The translations under genes and the position numbers were made by a program. A DNA stretch of 64,000 nucleotides from Streptomyces carpinensis (GTDB lineage Bacteria; Actinomycetota; Actinomycetes; Streptomycetales; Streptomycetaceae), in NCBI RefSeq assembly GCF_002154505.1, contig NZ_MUBM01000088.1:1-64000 (forward strand), written 5' to 3'. The notes under the pieces were generated by a model. That model was not told where the DNA came from. It saw only the letters and a program-made list of their open reading frames with translations, and did no database searches. Below, piece after piece: positions 1 to 8,268 of the stretch; position 1 is the stretch's first letter, and each line of letters starts with the position of its first letter.

Positions 1-92
1 GACAGCTCGGAAACCCCCCCCCGGCCGCCGACTCACCGGCTTCTGACCGCCCCGAGACAGCCCGCCCCGCACAACCGAGAGAGGAAGAGACC

Positions 93-767
93 ATGAAGGA
101 GTTCCTGGTCGAGATCACCACGACCGTGCCCGAGGGCACCGACTCCGCGGAGGTCAGCCGCCGCCGCGCCGAAGAGGCCGCACGGGCCGAGGAACTCGCC
201 GCAGCCGGTCACCTGGTCCGGTTGTGGCGCCCTGTGGGCGAGCTCCGCAGCATCGGTGTGTGGCGCGCCGACAGCGAGGCGGACCTGCACGAGAAGGTCC
301 TCGGAACGCTGCCTCTGTGGCCGTGGATGACCGGGGTGGTCACCGCCCTGGAGCCGCATCCCAACGACCCGGGCTCGACCGGCGGCAGAACCCTGGTGAG
401 CAGCACGACAGCGCAGGAGGCGATCCTGCGTGGCGTCATGGACAGATGGAAGTCCGCCGTGGATGCGCACGAACCGCAGCGGGTCGCCTCCTGCTTCACC
501 GAGGACGCCGTCTTCCAGGGACTACGCCCCTACACCGTCGGCCGTCAGGGTGTCGCCGAGTACTACGACTCCCAGCCCCTCGGGTTGACGGCGGACTACG
601 AGGTGCTGCAGACACGGCAGTTGGCCGAGGACGTCCTGCTCGGCTACCTGGGTGTCGACTTCTCGTTCACCGACCGGCCGACCCTCGAGGTGACTCTCAG
701 CGTGGTCCTCAGGCGCGTCGCCGACCAGTGGCGCATCGCCCACTATCAGGTGTCCCGGCTCGGCTGA
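93..767 (+). CDS. muconolactone isomerase-like domain fused to SnoaL-like (NTF2-fold) domain
   Basis: The 224-residue protein has two parts. Residues 1-92 (start MKEFLVEITTTVPEG, then an Ala/Glu-rich helix and GHLVRLWRPVGELRSIGVW) match the small muconolactone delta-isomerase ferredoxin-like fold. Residues 105-224 (MDRWKSAVDAHEPQRVASCFTEDAVFQG, ending RVADQWRIAHYQVS) match the SnoaL/SgcJ NTF2-like fold used by small ketosteroid-isomerase-type enzymes. The ATG follows a GAGAGAGGAAGAGA purine run, a good ribosome site. Muconolactone isomerase normally acts in the beta-ketoadipate pathway, but none of its partners is nearby, so the substrate cannot be inferred. No signal peptide or membrane segment is visible, so it is probably cytoplasmic. 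Confidence 0.8.
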   Translation: MKEFLVEITTTVPEGTDSAEVSRRRAEEAARAEELAAAGHLVRLWRPVGELRSIGVWRADSEADLHEKVLGTLPLWPWMTGVVTALEPHPNDPGSTGGRTLVSSTTAQEAILRGVMDRWKSAVDAHEPQRVASCFTEDAVFQGLRPYTVGRQGVAEYYDSQPLGLTADYEVLQTRQLAEDVLLGYLGVDFSFTDRPTLEVTLSVVLRRVADQWRIAHYQVSRLG

Positions 768-1051
768 TCGCGAGCCGAGTTCGCCCCGGGCCGAGTCGCC
801 CACAACCTCCGGTAAAAGCGGCGAGTGCCGGAAGTTCCCACGTCCAGAGGCTTCTGGTTGGCGCCCCGATTGATCACCACGGACGATGGTGATCAAGGCG
901 CGGCGGCAGATCTTCTGGGTCCGCGCTTCACACGTGCAGTGCCGCCGGAGACATGCGCTGACCGACGCCGGATCTGCTGGTCCGGTGCCGGTCGTCACCG
1001 TCGGCACAGCAGGAACGTCGCGGCCGGCCGGTGGCCGCAGGAGGTGGTCGC

Positions 1052-2365
1052 ATGGGGACTCCCCCGAGGTCTCACTCCGGCTCGCACCTGAAGGTGCGTC
1101 GGCCCCCACCGGGAACCCTGTGGTCCCGGGTGTCCATGGCAGTGATCCTGCTGGTCCTCCTCATGACGACTCTTCTGCTGAGTCTGTTCGGCCTTGACGA
1201 CTTCTTCCATGCTCTGACTTTCCCCGGGCGCATCACCGGTGCCGTCCTCATCGTGGTCGCGCTCGCCACGTTCCTGGCGGCTGCCGCGGTCGTGGACCAC
1301 TGGTTCCGGCACAGCTTCCCCTACTCCGGCGTGGTCGCGCTGATCGGCGCGTTCGCGGCACTGCTGACCAACACCTGGCTCCTGGGCGAGACAGTGAGGG
1401 ACGGCGATTCCGCGACCTACCGGGCGCTGTTCGCCGCGCTCACGGCTGGTTCGGCATGGGCCGTCTTCGCGGTGTGGCGGACATCGGTCGTGATCCCCGC
1501 TCCGAAGCGGGTGGCCGCGGCAGTGATCGTGTCCTCGGTCATCGCGATCGCCAATTTCGGTTACCAGAACCTCTATCAGCCGTACCAGCGTCAGACCAGG
1601 CCTCTCCTCAAGTTGTCCATGGGCCAGCCCGTGTTGAGTCAGGACCGGAAGGCATTCGCCGTACCGGTCGACATCACGCTCGAAAACCACGGTGACGTGG
1701 GTTTCTACGTACTCGGCACCGAATTCCACGCCATGGGGGAACGGGTTCCGCTGAGCTCGACGGACCGGCTCCGCCAGCAATGGCGAACCGATGCCGAGCA
1801 GTGGGGCAATTCCCAGGAGGTGAACCCCCTCTCCCGTAGGGAAATCCACCAGCCCGGTCAGTTGGTGGAGGCACAACCATGGATGTCCTATGGGGGGTGG
1901 GTCGAGTCGAGTGACATGTTCACCACCCGAGTGGTGGTGCAACTGCCCATCGACACACCGTACGACCAGGTGGCGGTCTATGCCAGCGCAAGCCTCGCCC
2001 GCAAGGACCGGCTCGGCCTCGAGCCACCGCTTCAATTCAAGGCGTACTCCTGGAAGGAGAACAGCAAGGTCCCCGCGTGGGTGAAGGATGAAGAGAAAAA
2101 CGGCCTCGACACCATCGTCTACCAGGCCAGGGTGCATGAGAACAACTCGATCGACGAACATACGAGGGACCCGCGCTACGTGAACGTCTACTGGCAATTC
2201 GGTGCGCACGGCTCAAATGTCTCGTCAGCCGTTGCGCGAAACGGCGAGGACGGCCGCTATCCCACCGGACAGGAACTACGCGAGCTGAACAGCCGGTACG
2301 GTCTCTCCGACGTCGTCACGGGCCCGATCAAACGCACTCTGTGGGACATCAAGAGCCAGCGATGA
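1052..2365 (+). CDS. five-TM membrane protein of unknown function with large C-terminal domain
   Basis: The start is set at the ATG at 1052 because GCAGGAGGTGG lies 5-8 nt upstream; a GTG at 1031 would add 7 residues but has no such site. The 437-residue product begins with a basic tail and five hydrophobic stretches (about residues 27-46, 61-81, 92-111, 125-141, 152-168), followed by a soluble domain of about 260 residues rich in Trp and Tyr. An odd number of spans would put that domain outside the cell if the N-terminus is inside. I do not recognise the family. The 3' end overlaps the convergent cyclase gene (2349-4169) by 17 bp, so transcription of one can interfere with the other. A role in export or immunity for the neighbouring RiPP locus is possible but unsupported. 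Confidence 0.7.
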   Translation: MGTPPRSHSGSHLKVRRPPPGTLWSRVSMAVILLVLLMTTLLLSLFGLDDFFHALTFPGRITGAVLIVVALATFLAAAAVVDHWFRHSFPYSGVVALIGAFAALLTNTWLLGETVRDGDSATYRALFAALTAGSAWAVFAVWRTSVVIPAPKRVAAAVIVSSVIAIANFGYQNLYQPYQRQTRPLLKLSMGQPVLSQDRKAFAVPVDITLENHGDVGFYVLGTEFHAMGERVPLSSTDRLRQQWRTDAEQWGNSQEVNPLSRREIHQPGQLVEAQPWMSYGGWVESSDMFTTRVVVQLPIDTPYDQVAVYASASLARKDRLGLEPPLQFKAYSWKENSKVPAWVKDEEKNGLDTIVYQARVHENNSIDEHTRDPRYVNVYWQFGAHGSNVSSAVARNGEDGRYPTGQELRELNSRYGLSDVVTGPIKRTLWDIKSQR

Positions 2366-4169
2366 CAGGAACTGCCGGGCTGAGCGCGCTGGAGCGCTCG
2401 TCCAGCCGTTCCAGCCACATCACCAGGGCGAGCGAGCTGTTCACACGATCGCAGGCGTATGCGTCCCCCGTGCCGAGCTGAGCCTCCCGCACTGCCTGGC
2501 ACAGCGTCTCCACGTCGAACATCTCCGCGATCAGCGGATGCCGGGCGGAACGGCACAGGTCGATGAGCTCGTCGCAGTGCCGCCGCAATCCGCGGACGTA
2601 GAGATCGTTGAAAGGAATTTTGACCGCCCTGCCGCGGATCCGGGCCGGGAGCAGGTCCGCCATGGCCTCACGCAGAACCTCCTTGGGACGGCTCGCATGG
2701 AACGTGGCGTCGACAGGCAGGCGGCGCATCATGGCGACGACCTCCGGGTCGAGGAAGGGGTGCGAGAGGAAGAACCCGTCCAGTCGGGCGCGGTGCCACG
2801 ACAGCGGGTCAGGAGCGGCGAGGTAGTTGGCCGCGTCGTAGAGCGACTGCTCCGGCTTGCGTCCGAAGACGAAGCGGCTCTCCGCGATGCTGGCCGAACG
2901 GTAGCCGTGGGTTCGGGCGAATCCGGATCGCAGCCATCGTGGGCGGTTGAAGTTGCCGAGGCCGCCCAGCACCGTGCCGCTGCGGGCGAGTGCCGTGATG
3001 CGTTCGGTTGCCAGCGGGAGAGCCGGCTGGACGACGTAGGCGTGGAAGATGTCCCGCGAGCCCCGTTCGCTGCATGCGGCCCAGGCCCGTGCCTGCTTGG
3101 TCAGCTGCCGGAGCCGTCCCGTGCGGGCGAGCCTGTGCAGGTGGAACGGGTTGGCGTCGACCACCGGATCGGCACCGCAACCGGTCAGGAGAGTGTCACA
3201 ACCCAGTTCCGCGGCAGCGGCGTGAAGCCTGGCCCAGAACGGGGCGCGGAAGGCGTGCGCGTACGGCTCGTCCGCGTCTCCCGCGTGGTGCTGGAAGTCG
3301 TCGAAGTCGGTCACATCGTCGGCATCGACGATCACCGGGCGGGCCATGGGTGTCTGACGGGAGATCTCCTCCAACGCCGCGTCGAGGTACGGCCGCTCGC
3401 CTGCCAGCTCTCCACCGGAGAAGCGGCCGGAGAGCAGGAGGAGCTCCCCGGCGCTGACCCGCCCCGCGGCCAGTAGACGTGCTGCGAGCAGCGCGACACT
3501 GGTGGAGTCGGTGCCGCCGGAGACGTGACAGGCCGTCAGCGTTCCCATGCGGCGCCCGACGGCGTGCTCCAGCACGAGGCGCAGGTCCTTCGCGGCCTCA
3601 CGGAGGTGGGGGCGGGCCCCGTCTGCTGTCGCGACGGGCGAGTCGTAGTGTCGGCCACCTCGCAGCACCCGACTGCGCATCCGCCCGGTGAGCGACAGCT
3701 CCACCACCTCGCCGCCGAGGACGCGGTGCACCTCGGCGAAAGGGGTGATGTCCCAGTGCTGTTGGGCCATGTTCCCGGTGAGGTAACGGCAGAAGTAGTC
3801 GCGTTCGAGCTCCGTGACGCTGCCCAGGGAGCGGGCCGAGGTGCTGACGGCGCGCACGCGGCCACCTGACTCCCGGAAGAACAAGGGGACGCGTGCCTGT
3901 TCATCCCGCATCATGAGGATGCGGTCGCGGCACACGAGAACGGCGGCGTAGTCGCCGGCCGGCAGAGGCGGGGCCGATCCCTGTCGGGCGAAGTCGTCGA
4001 GGAGGCCGCGCACGCCCGTCACTCGGTCACGCACCGATCCGGCCCAGCCGACGACGGCCGCCGCGCCGGCCCGCGAAGAGACCGTCGTGACGAGCCCCTG
4101 ACGCTCCATGGCCTCGTCGATCCAGAGCCTCAGTGTGCCCCCCGCCCACTCGAGGCGGAGCGCCTCCAT
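2349..4169 (-). CDS. asparagine-synthetase-like lasso-type macrolactam cyclase (C protein)
   Basis: The 606-residue protein has the layout of lasso peptide cyclases. An N-terminal glutaminase-like domain (about 1-170) lacks the catalytic Cys of real asparagine synthetases. A synthetase domain follows with the ATP-pyrophosphatase loop SGGTDS at residues 217-222 and downstream YLDAALEEI, DTLLTGCGAD and a C-terminal PFLDPEVV/RPKEVLREAM segment. Family members adenylate an Asp or Glu side chain of the precursor and close an amide ring onto the new N-terminus. The start is the ATG at 4169, one base after the stop of the B gene at 4171 and preceded by GAGGACAG, so the two are translationally coupled; an earlier in-frame start at 4268 would run into the B gene. 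I infer it modifies the 4828-4944 peptide. A fatty-acid or amino-sugar amidotransferase of the same superfamily is the alternative. Confidence 0.8.
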   Translation of the reverse strand: MEALRLEWAGGTLRLWIDEAMERQGLVTTVSSRAGAAAVVGWAGSVRDRVTGVRGLLDDFARQGSAPPLPAGDYAAVLVCRDRILMMRDEQARVPLFFRESGGRVRAVSTSARSLGSVTELERDYFCRYLTGNMAQQHWDITPFAEVHRVLGGEVVELSLTGRMRSRVLRGGRHYDSPVATADGARPHLREAAKDLRLVLEHAVGRRMGTLTACHVSGGTDSTSVALLAARLLAAGRVSAGELLLLSGRFSGGELAGERPYLDAALEEISRQTPMARPVIVDADDVTDFDDFQHHAGDADEPYAHAFRAPFWARLHAAAAELGCDTLLTGCGADPVVDANPFHLHRLARTGRLRQLTKQARAWAACSERGSRDIFHAYVVQPALPLATERITALARSGTVLGGLGNFNRPRWLRSGFARTHGYRSASIAESRFVFGRKPEQSLYDAANYLAAPDPLSWHRARLDGFFLSHPFLDPEVVAMMRRLPVDATFHASRPKEVLREAMADLLPARIRGRAVKIPFNDLYVRGLRRHCDELIDLCRSARHPLIAEMFDVETLCQAVREAQLGTGDAYACDRVNSSLALVMWLERLDERSSALSPAVPVIAGS

Positions 4170-4170
4170 G

Positions 4171-4794
4171 TCACTGTCCTCCGCGGTCGATCGCGAGCAC
4201 CGGTGTGAAGGCGTGCCCGCGCGGATCGGCGTCCGGGATGCACAGGCCGGCCGAGGACGTCCAGGCATGCAGAGCGAACGGGTGTTCGCGCACCCCTACG
4301 TGGAGTACCGCCTTCAGGCCGCACCGCCGCAGCAGGACGAAGGCCGTCACGGCCTCCGACTTGCAGTCGCCGTTGACGAGCCAGCTTCTGCGGCTGTGTG
4401 ACTGCACGGCCGCTTTCAGGCGTCCGACCTCGTCCGCGTCGGGAAGATCCGCACGGACGTAGTCCGGGGCTGCCAAGGACAGCATCCGAAGGACGCGCCC
4501 GAATCCCATGGTCCGGATCAGCAGGTGCACTCCACGCAGCCAGAGCCCGATACCGACGTCCGAATACCGCTCCCGGCGGTGGGGCGCGCAGCCGGCACGG
4601 ACGAGGCAGGCGACGAGTTCAGCGCGTTCCTCACGACTTCCTTCGCTGAGCCTGTGGACGTCCGTCGTCGTCATCCCGAGAAAGCGCGTCCGCTTCCAGT
4701 CCGCGATCAGCGCTCCGCTGGACATCCGGGTGACACGGCAATGCGGTGACAGAATGCTCGCCATGGCCACCAGGGCATCGGTGTCATCTGCCAC
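4171..4794 (-). CDS. fused RRE / transglutaminase-like leader peptidase (lasso B1-B2 type)
   Basis: The 207-residue protein combines two lasso maturation parts. Residues about 14-75 (LSPHCRVTRMSSGALIADW, then a helical TTTDVHRLSEG segment) resemble the PqqD-like RiPP recognition element that holds the leader. Residues about 84-205 match the B2 transglutaminase-like protease: catalytic Cys144 in NGDCKSEAVTAFVLLRRCG, His176 in FALHAW, and Asp188 or Asp190 in IPDADP. The usual E after HAW (HAWVE) is replaced by TSS. The start is the GTG at 4794, placed 7 nt after GGAGG. The gene sits 33 bp after the precursor stop and 1 bp before the cyclase. Separate B1 and B2 genes are common in actinobacteria, so the fusion is notable here. 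Confidence 0.8.
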   Translation of the reverse strand: MADDTDALVAMASILSPHCRVTRMSSGALIADWKRTRFLGMTTTDVHRLSEGSREERAELVACLVRAGCAPHRRERYSDVGIGLWLRGVHLLIRTMGFGRVLRMLSLAAPDYVRADLPDADEVGRLKAAVQSHSRRSWLVNGDCKSEAVTAFVLLRRCGLKAVLHVGVREHPFALHAWTSSAGLCIPDADPRGHAFTPVLAIDRGGQ

Positions 4795-4827
4795 CGCACA
4801 TCCTCCGGGGTTCCCTCGCGACCGGTG

Positions 4828-4944
4828 TCAGGAGTGGTATCCGTGACCGTCGAAGAATCCGCCGCTGAACCCCCGGATCAGACGGCCATTGCCGAGAAGG
4901 ACGAGCCGACGCGGCCTACGAAGCCTCAGAAATCGGTGAAACAT
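4828..4944 (-). CDS. candidate lasso-type RiPP precursor peptide, 38 aa
   Basis: This short reading frame begins at the ATG at 4944 with GGAG 7 nt upstream and ends 33 bp before the B gene, the usual place for a lasso precursor. The leader (residues 1-24) is very basic, with an RRPRRLVLLGNGRLIR stretch, and keeps only a partial P..L...G recognition pattern. The Thr normally found two residues before the core is absent (Ile). The tail GFSGGFFDGHGYHS (residues 25-38) would give a Gly1-Asp8 eight-residue macrolactam; Gly25 is the only Gly in register with an acid at ring position 7-9. Its GFxGxxxD start recalls the core of anantin. The assignment rests on position, ribosome site and core register; product formation is inference. 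Confidence 0.68.
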   Translation of the reverse strand: MFHRFLRLRRPRRLVLLGNGRLIRGFSGGFFDGHGYHS

Positions 4945-5346
4945 CGCCTAACTCCATAATCAGGCAGAAACCATCAATTCCAGGCTACTCCGACCTGAGG
5001 AGCCCGCAACCGAACCGCGGCCTTCATTCGGCCGCTTCGACCCCAAGTCCTTGCGTCCTGCGCCAACCTGGCTGCAGGAATAGGGTGGCCGTAGCGGGGC
5101 ACGTCCCGGCGCTCACTGGAGCGCGGAGCGGACGGGTCGCCCGAACTTCGGTCCATCCAGGCTCACTTGTCGGGACCTGCCCTCTCAGACGACTGCTCAT
5201 CGAGCACCAGTCCTTCCAACCGATCCGCGTGAGCCCACCGCGGCTCGCCCCACGAAACGCTTACGGACGACAGGGTGGGGCGAGGGGGACTCGGCGGCGC
5301 GGGCCGACGCGTGCGGGCCCGTGCGTTCGGCGCGAGGAGAACCATC
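4945..5346. other. intergenic region between RiPP operon and divergent DUF6424-like gene
   Basis: About 400 bp without a convincing gene. It must hold the promoters for the leftward RiPP operon and the rightward 5347 gene. A short inverted repeat GCGGCC-N7-GGCCGC lies at 5017-5035. A 60-codon frame on the minus strand (4974-5156) has no ribosome site or family resemblance and was not accepted. Confidence 0.5.
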
Positions 5347-6255
5347 ATGACCACTTCCGGTACCGCGGCACCGCACAGGACTCCGGCCGGGCCGAAACCC
5401 GGCGGCGTGGAGTCGGAGAACCACCCCTGGAAGATACGCCTGGTCGACCATCCCAAGCGTTACGAGTCGGCGTACTTCCGCGCGGCCAAGAGGACGGTGC
5501 ACAAGATTCTCGCTGAGATGGACAATGACGACCTCCCTTACGGGTCCAGGCCGACCGGCGCCCAGCATTGGGAGATGCACCACGGCGGCAGCCTGTGGGT
5601 CAAGGGGAAGAACGGCTGGCGGATGTACCGCGCCAGGGTCGGCATCGAGTGGAGCATGCAGTTCTGCGCCGAGCCGTCGAAGGTCGACCGGCTGCGCGAG
5701 GAAGCGGCTGAGCTCGTCGACGCATTCCCACTCACTCTGCCTGCCCTGGCGGCGCTCGGGTACGAAGAGGCCGAACAGCTGCTGCGTACTCCGATCACGG
5801 ACGCCGATGCCGTCGAACGGTGGACCGACTGCCTGTTCAACGCCTGCGTACCGATGAGCCACGGCAATCACCAGGGGGTCCTGCCTCAGGTTCCCGGGGA
5901 GCACCACTACCCGTGGCCCGTGAAGGGCGCGGACTTCGTCCGGTACCAGGACTTCGAGCTGTGGGTGACCCTGCCCGACGGGACGCACGGCGCGGTCGCG
6001 CCGGTGGACCGGCGAGGCTCGGGCGACGGTCACGTACGTCTGGTCCACGTTTCGGAGGAGAGCGAGGCAGCCGCAGCGTTCGTGGAAGCGCAGGAGCAGG
6101 GAAAGATGGCCGTGCTGCCGCCCAACAGCCCGGTCGCGCTGCAGGCCTTCGCCCAGCAGATCGCCCCTGGACGACGGACCGCGTCCGGCCCGCCGGCGCC
6201 GCACTCCGCGGCGGCGCGGCGATCGCCGACAGGTGTTCGGCGCAAAGCCGAATAA
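5347..6255 (+). CDS. DUF6424-like protein of unknown function
   Basis: The 302-residue product starts at the ATG at 5347, 8 nt after AGGAGA. The central part (residues about 23-190: NHPWKIRLVDHPKRYESAYF, MHHGGSLWVKGKNGWRMYR, GIEWSMQFCAEPSKVDRLR, FNACVPMSHGNHQGVLP) resembles a streptomycete family I remember as DUF6424, whose function is not known. There are no catalytic motifs I can name, no signal peptide and no membrane segment. The C-terminal 40 residues are low-complexity Ala/Pro/Arg. The next small gene begins 11 bp downstream, so the two may be cotranscribed. The DUF number is from memory and should be treated as tentative. Confidence 0.7.
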   Translation: MTTSGTAAPHRTPAGPKPGGVESENHPWKIRLVDHPKRYESAYFRAAKRTVHKILAEMDNDDLPYGSRPTGAQHWEMHHGGSLWVKGKNGWRMYRARVGIEWSMQFCAEPSKVDRLREEAAELVDAFPLTLPALAALGYEEAEQLLRTPITDADAVERWTDCLFNACVPMSHGNHQGVLPQVPGEHHYPWPVKGADFVRYQDFELWVTLPDGTHGAVAPVDRRGSGDGHVRLVHVSEESEAAAAFVEAQEQGKMAVLPPNSPVALQAFAQQIAPGRRTASGPPAPHSAAARRSPTGVRRKAE

Positions 6256-6265
6256 AATACGCTCT

Positions 6266-6496
6266 GTGAGCAAAAACAGTGACGACGGCCGGAGGGGCGC
6301 CGGCGAAGGCGGGCGGAGCGGTGAGGCCGAGCGTGACGACGCCGAGCGCCGGGCGACCGAGAAATTCATCGGTGACCTGCTGGCGAGGGGCGAGGCGGTT
6401 TTCGAGGGCGAGGAGCCCACGGCGCGAACCACGCACGTCATCAAGCGCGAGGACGACGGACGGCTCACCGTCCGCCGTCTGCGCTTCTTCCGCTGA
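6266..6496 (+). CDS. small basic/acidic hypothetical protein
   Basis: A 76-residue frame starting with GTG at 6266 (MSKNSDDGRRG) 11 bp after the DUF6424-like gene. It has a charged, disordered N-terminus and a conserved-looking core ATEKFIGDLLARGEAVFEGE followed by REDDGRLTVRRLRFFR. Small streptomycete proteins of this style are common, but I cannot name a function. No strong ribosome site precedes the GTG, so an in-frame GTG at 6233 overlapping the upstream gene, or coupling to it, is possible. It converges with the metallopeptidase gene ending at 6510. Confidence 0.55.
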   Translation: MSKNSDDGRRGAGEGGRSGEAERDDAERRATEKFIGDLLARGEAVFEGEEPTARTTHVIKREDDGRLTVRRLRFFR

Positions 6497-6509
6497 TCCC
6501 GCTACCCGC

Positions 6510-7943
6510 TCAGTCGAAGCACCGCCGGACCAGGGTGAGACCCTCGCCGGTCGAGCTTCGCGTGATCTGGTGCGTCTTGAGCCGGGAGGGGTTGTCGTCG
6601 ACGAACGCCGCATCGGTGCGGTGCTCCTCGGGTACGTCGACCCGGCCTCGGCGGAAGAGGTCCTCGAGGTACGACGTGGCGACCCGCTCGGGGTCGGCGG
6701 GCCGCAACGAGCCGCCGGCGGGGTCGGAGCCCGCGATGCCGAACCGGCGTTCCTGCGCCGGGGCGGAGAGGGTGAGGGGCTGAGTGACGCCGTACGTCGC
6801 CCCGTGGATCGTGACGGCCGTCAGACCCTCCTCGTCGCCACCGCCCGGCTGCGCCTCGGCCATTCCGGCGCCTCGGCGTGCCACCTCCGGCTCGGTGATG
6901 GACACGGCGGCCTCCAAGGAGAGAATGCCGTGCCGGATGAACGCCGAGCGCAGGGACTGACCGTATTTGCCGCCGTTCCGGCGCTGGTCCGCGGCGATCA
7001 TGTGACCCGCGACCTGCGCGTAGTAGGCGGACACCACGGGCGCGGACACCACAGCATCCACCAGCAGCTGTCCCGCGATGTCGGCCGCAGCGGCCAGACC
7101 GGCCTGGTCCTGCAGGTCCTGCTGCCGGAAGATCCCGGCCACGATCTTCAGGAAGGCTCCGCTGAACACCCTCGAGAACGAGTGCGGCTCGCTGCACAGC
7201 ATGTTCGCGGGACCGTTGGGCGACAGCTCCACCGGGTCCCGGTAGAAGAAGCTGTTCGACAGGTTGCGCAGGCAGTCACGGTCGACCGCGGTCGGGTGAC
7301 CCTGGCGGATCGCCCAGCCCAACTGCTCGGCCATTCTCGACACCCTCGAGGACAGTTCCAGGTCGCCCTGCGTCTCGGCAAGTACCGCGATCCGCAGCGA
7401 TTCCAGCCGCAGTGAGCTCAGCAGGGCGCTGATGTCACCGAAGGCCTCGTGCAAGGCCGCCGTCTCGGCACTCGCCGCGTTGAACAGCTGGGGGCGCAGG
7501 GCGTCGAGGATCGCGTGCCCCGTCTCATGCTCGACGACCTCGTTGCTCTCGCACGCGGCGACGGTGACACCTGCCACCGTGCGACGGAAGAACCACAGAC
7601 CTCTGCGGTCGTAGAAGGCGTTGAGGTCGTCTCCCGCGTTGAGGTGCGCGGTCAGCGCGCGGCCGACCGTCGGATGCCATTGCGTTCCGGCCGGCACCAG
7701 CGGCCCCCAGGTCTGGCTGGCCCGGCTGAGGGCATCGGCCGCCACCCAGTAGCGGAACGCCTCGGTGCCCGGCCCGGCACTGTCCGGCTGCGGCGCGGCC
7801 TCCGCGATGGCCGTCGGGAAGGGCTGTGTGTCGAGCTGTGGGACTGGATGCGGTACGGGCACGTTGACCTGTGGCGGATATCCGGGGTCGTCCTCGTACA
7901 CCAGAACCGTGGGGGTGGTGGGTTGTTGTTGCTGCAACGTCAT
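6510..7943 (-). CDS. thermolysin-like (gluzincin) zinc metallopeptidase, cytoplasmic
   Basis: The 477-residue protein carries HETGH at residues 139-143 in VVEHETGHAILDALRP and a second zinc ligand motif HEAFGDISAL about 23 residues later (Glu166, Asp170), the gluzincin signature of M4-like peptidases. Unlike thermolysin relatives it has no signal peptide or propeptide; it begins MTLQQQQPTTP and a Pro/Gln-rich tract. The start ATG at 7943 lies 5 nt after GGGAGG. Catalysis would use the zinc-bound water and Glu140. The substrate is unknown. It is divergent from the FMN reductase at 8269. The translation extends about 200 residues past the zinc core with no recognised domain. Confidence 0.75.
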   Translation of the reverse strand: MTLQQQQPTTPTVLVYEDDPGYPPQVNVPVPHPVPQLDTQPFPTAIAEAAPQPDSAGPGTEAFRYWVAADALSRASQTWGPLVPAGTQWHPTVGRALTAHLNAGDDLNAFYDRRGLWFFRRTVAGVTVAACESNEVVEHETGHAILDALRPQLFNAASAETAALHEAFGDISALLSSLRLESLRIAVLAETQGDLELSSRVSRMAEQLGWAIRQGHPTAVDRDCLRNLSNSFFYRDPVELSPNGPANMLCSEPHSFSRVFSGAFLKIVAGIFRQQDLQDQAGLAAAADIAGQLLVDAVVSAPVVSAYYAQVAGHMIAADQRRNGGKYGQSLRSAFIRHGILSLEAAVSITEPEVARRGAGMAEAQPGGGDEEGLTAVTIHGATYGVTQPLTLSAPAQERRFGIAGSDPAGGSLRPADPERVATSYLEDLFRRGRVDVPEEHRTDAAFVDDNPSRLKTHQITRSSTGEGLTLVRRCFD

Positions 7944-8268
7944 GGAGCCTCCCTGGTCGGAGAGATCACGGATGGCGGAATCCCCCACAGGAAAACCCTT
8001 GGCCAAGATTTCCTCGTGACCAGTACGAGGCCCTGGCAGGCCGGTGTCAATCCGGGCAGAAGCAGGCGCGGCACCCGCCGACCGGTCGTCGCAGCAGGTG
8101 AGCGGACCGGTGACTGTGGTCCGTGGCCGGTGCACACGCGCCCGTGCCCGAAGCCTCGGGATTGAGCCGATCGGGTGCAGCGCCCGCAAGGGTGAGCGGG
8201 GCCTCTCGAACGGCGGGCCGAGCCCAAGCAGACTGCCCGGCAGAGCACGTCCGACGGAAGGAGGCATC
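7944..8268. other. divergent intergenic region
   Basis: About 325 bp between the divergent metallopeptidase (start 7943) and FMN reductase (start 8269). It must hold both promoters. No inverted repeat of clear strength or small gene was seen. Confidence 0.4.

Noticed and set aside
4828-4944. double-glycine cleavage reading of the precursor (after SGG)
   Set aside because: No C39 peptidase is present and the remaining nine residues would not give an allowed lasso ring; the Gly25 register fits better.
4974-5156. 60-codon minus-strand frame considered as a second RiPP precursor
   Set aside because: No Gly-to-acid ring register, no ribosome site, and not directly upstream of the maturation genes.
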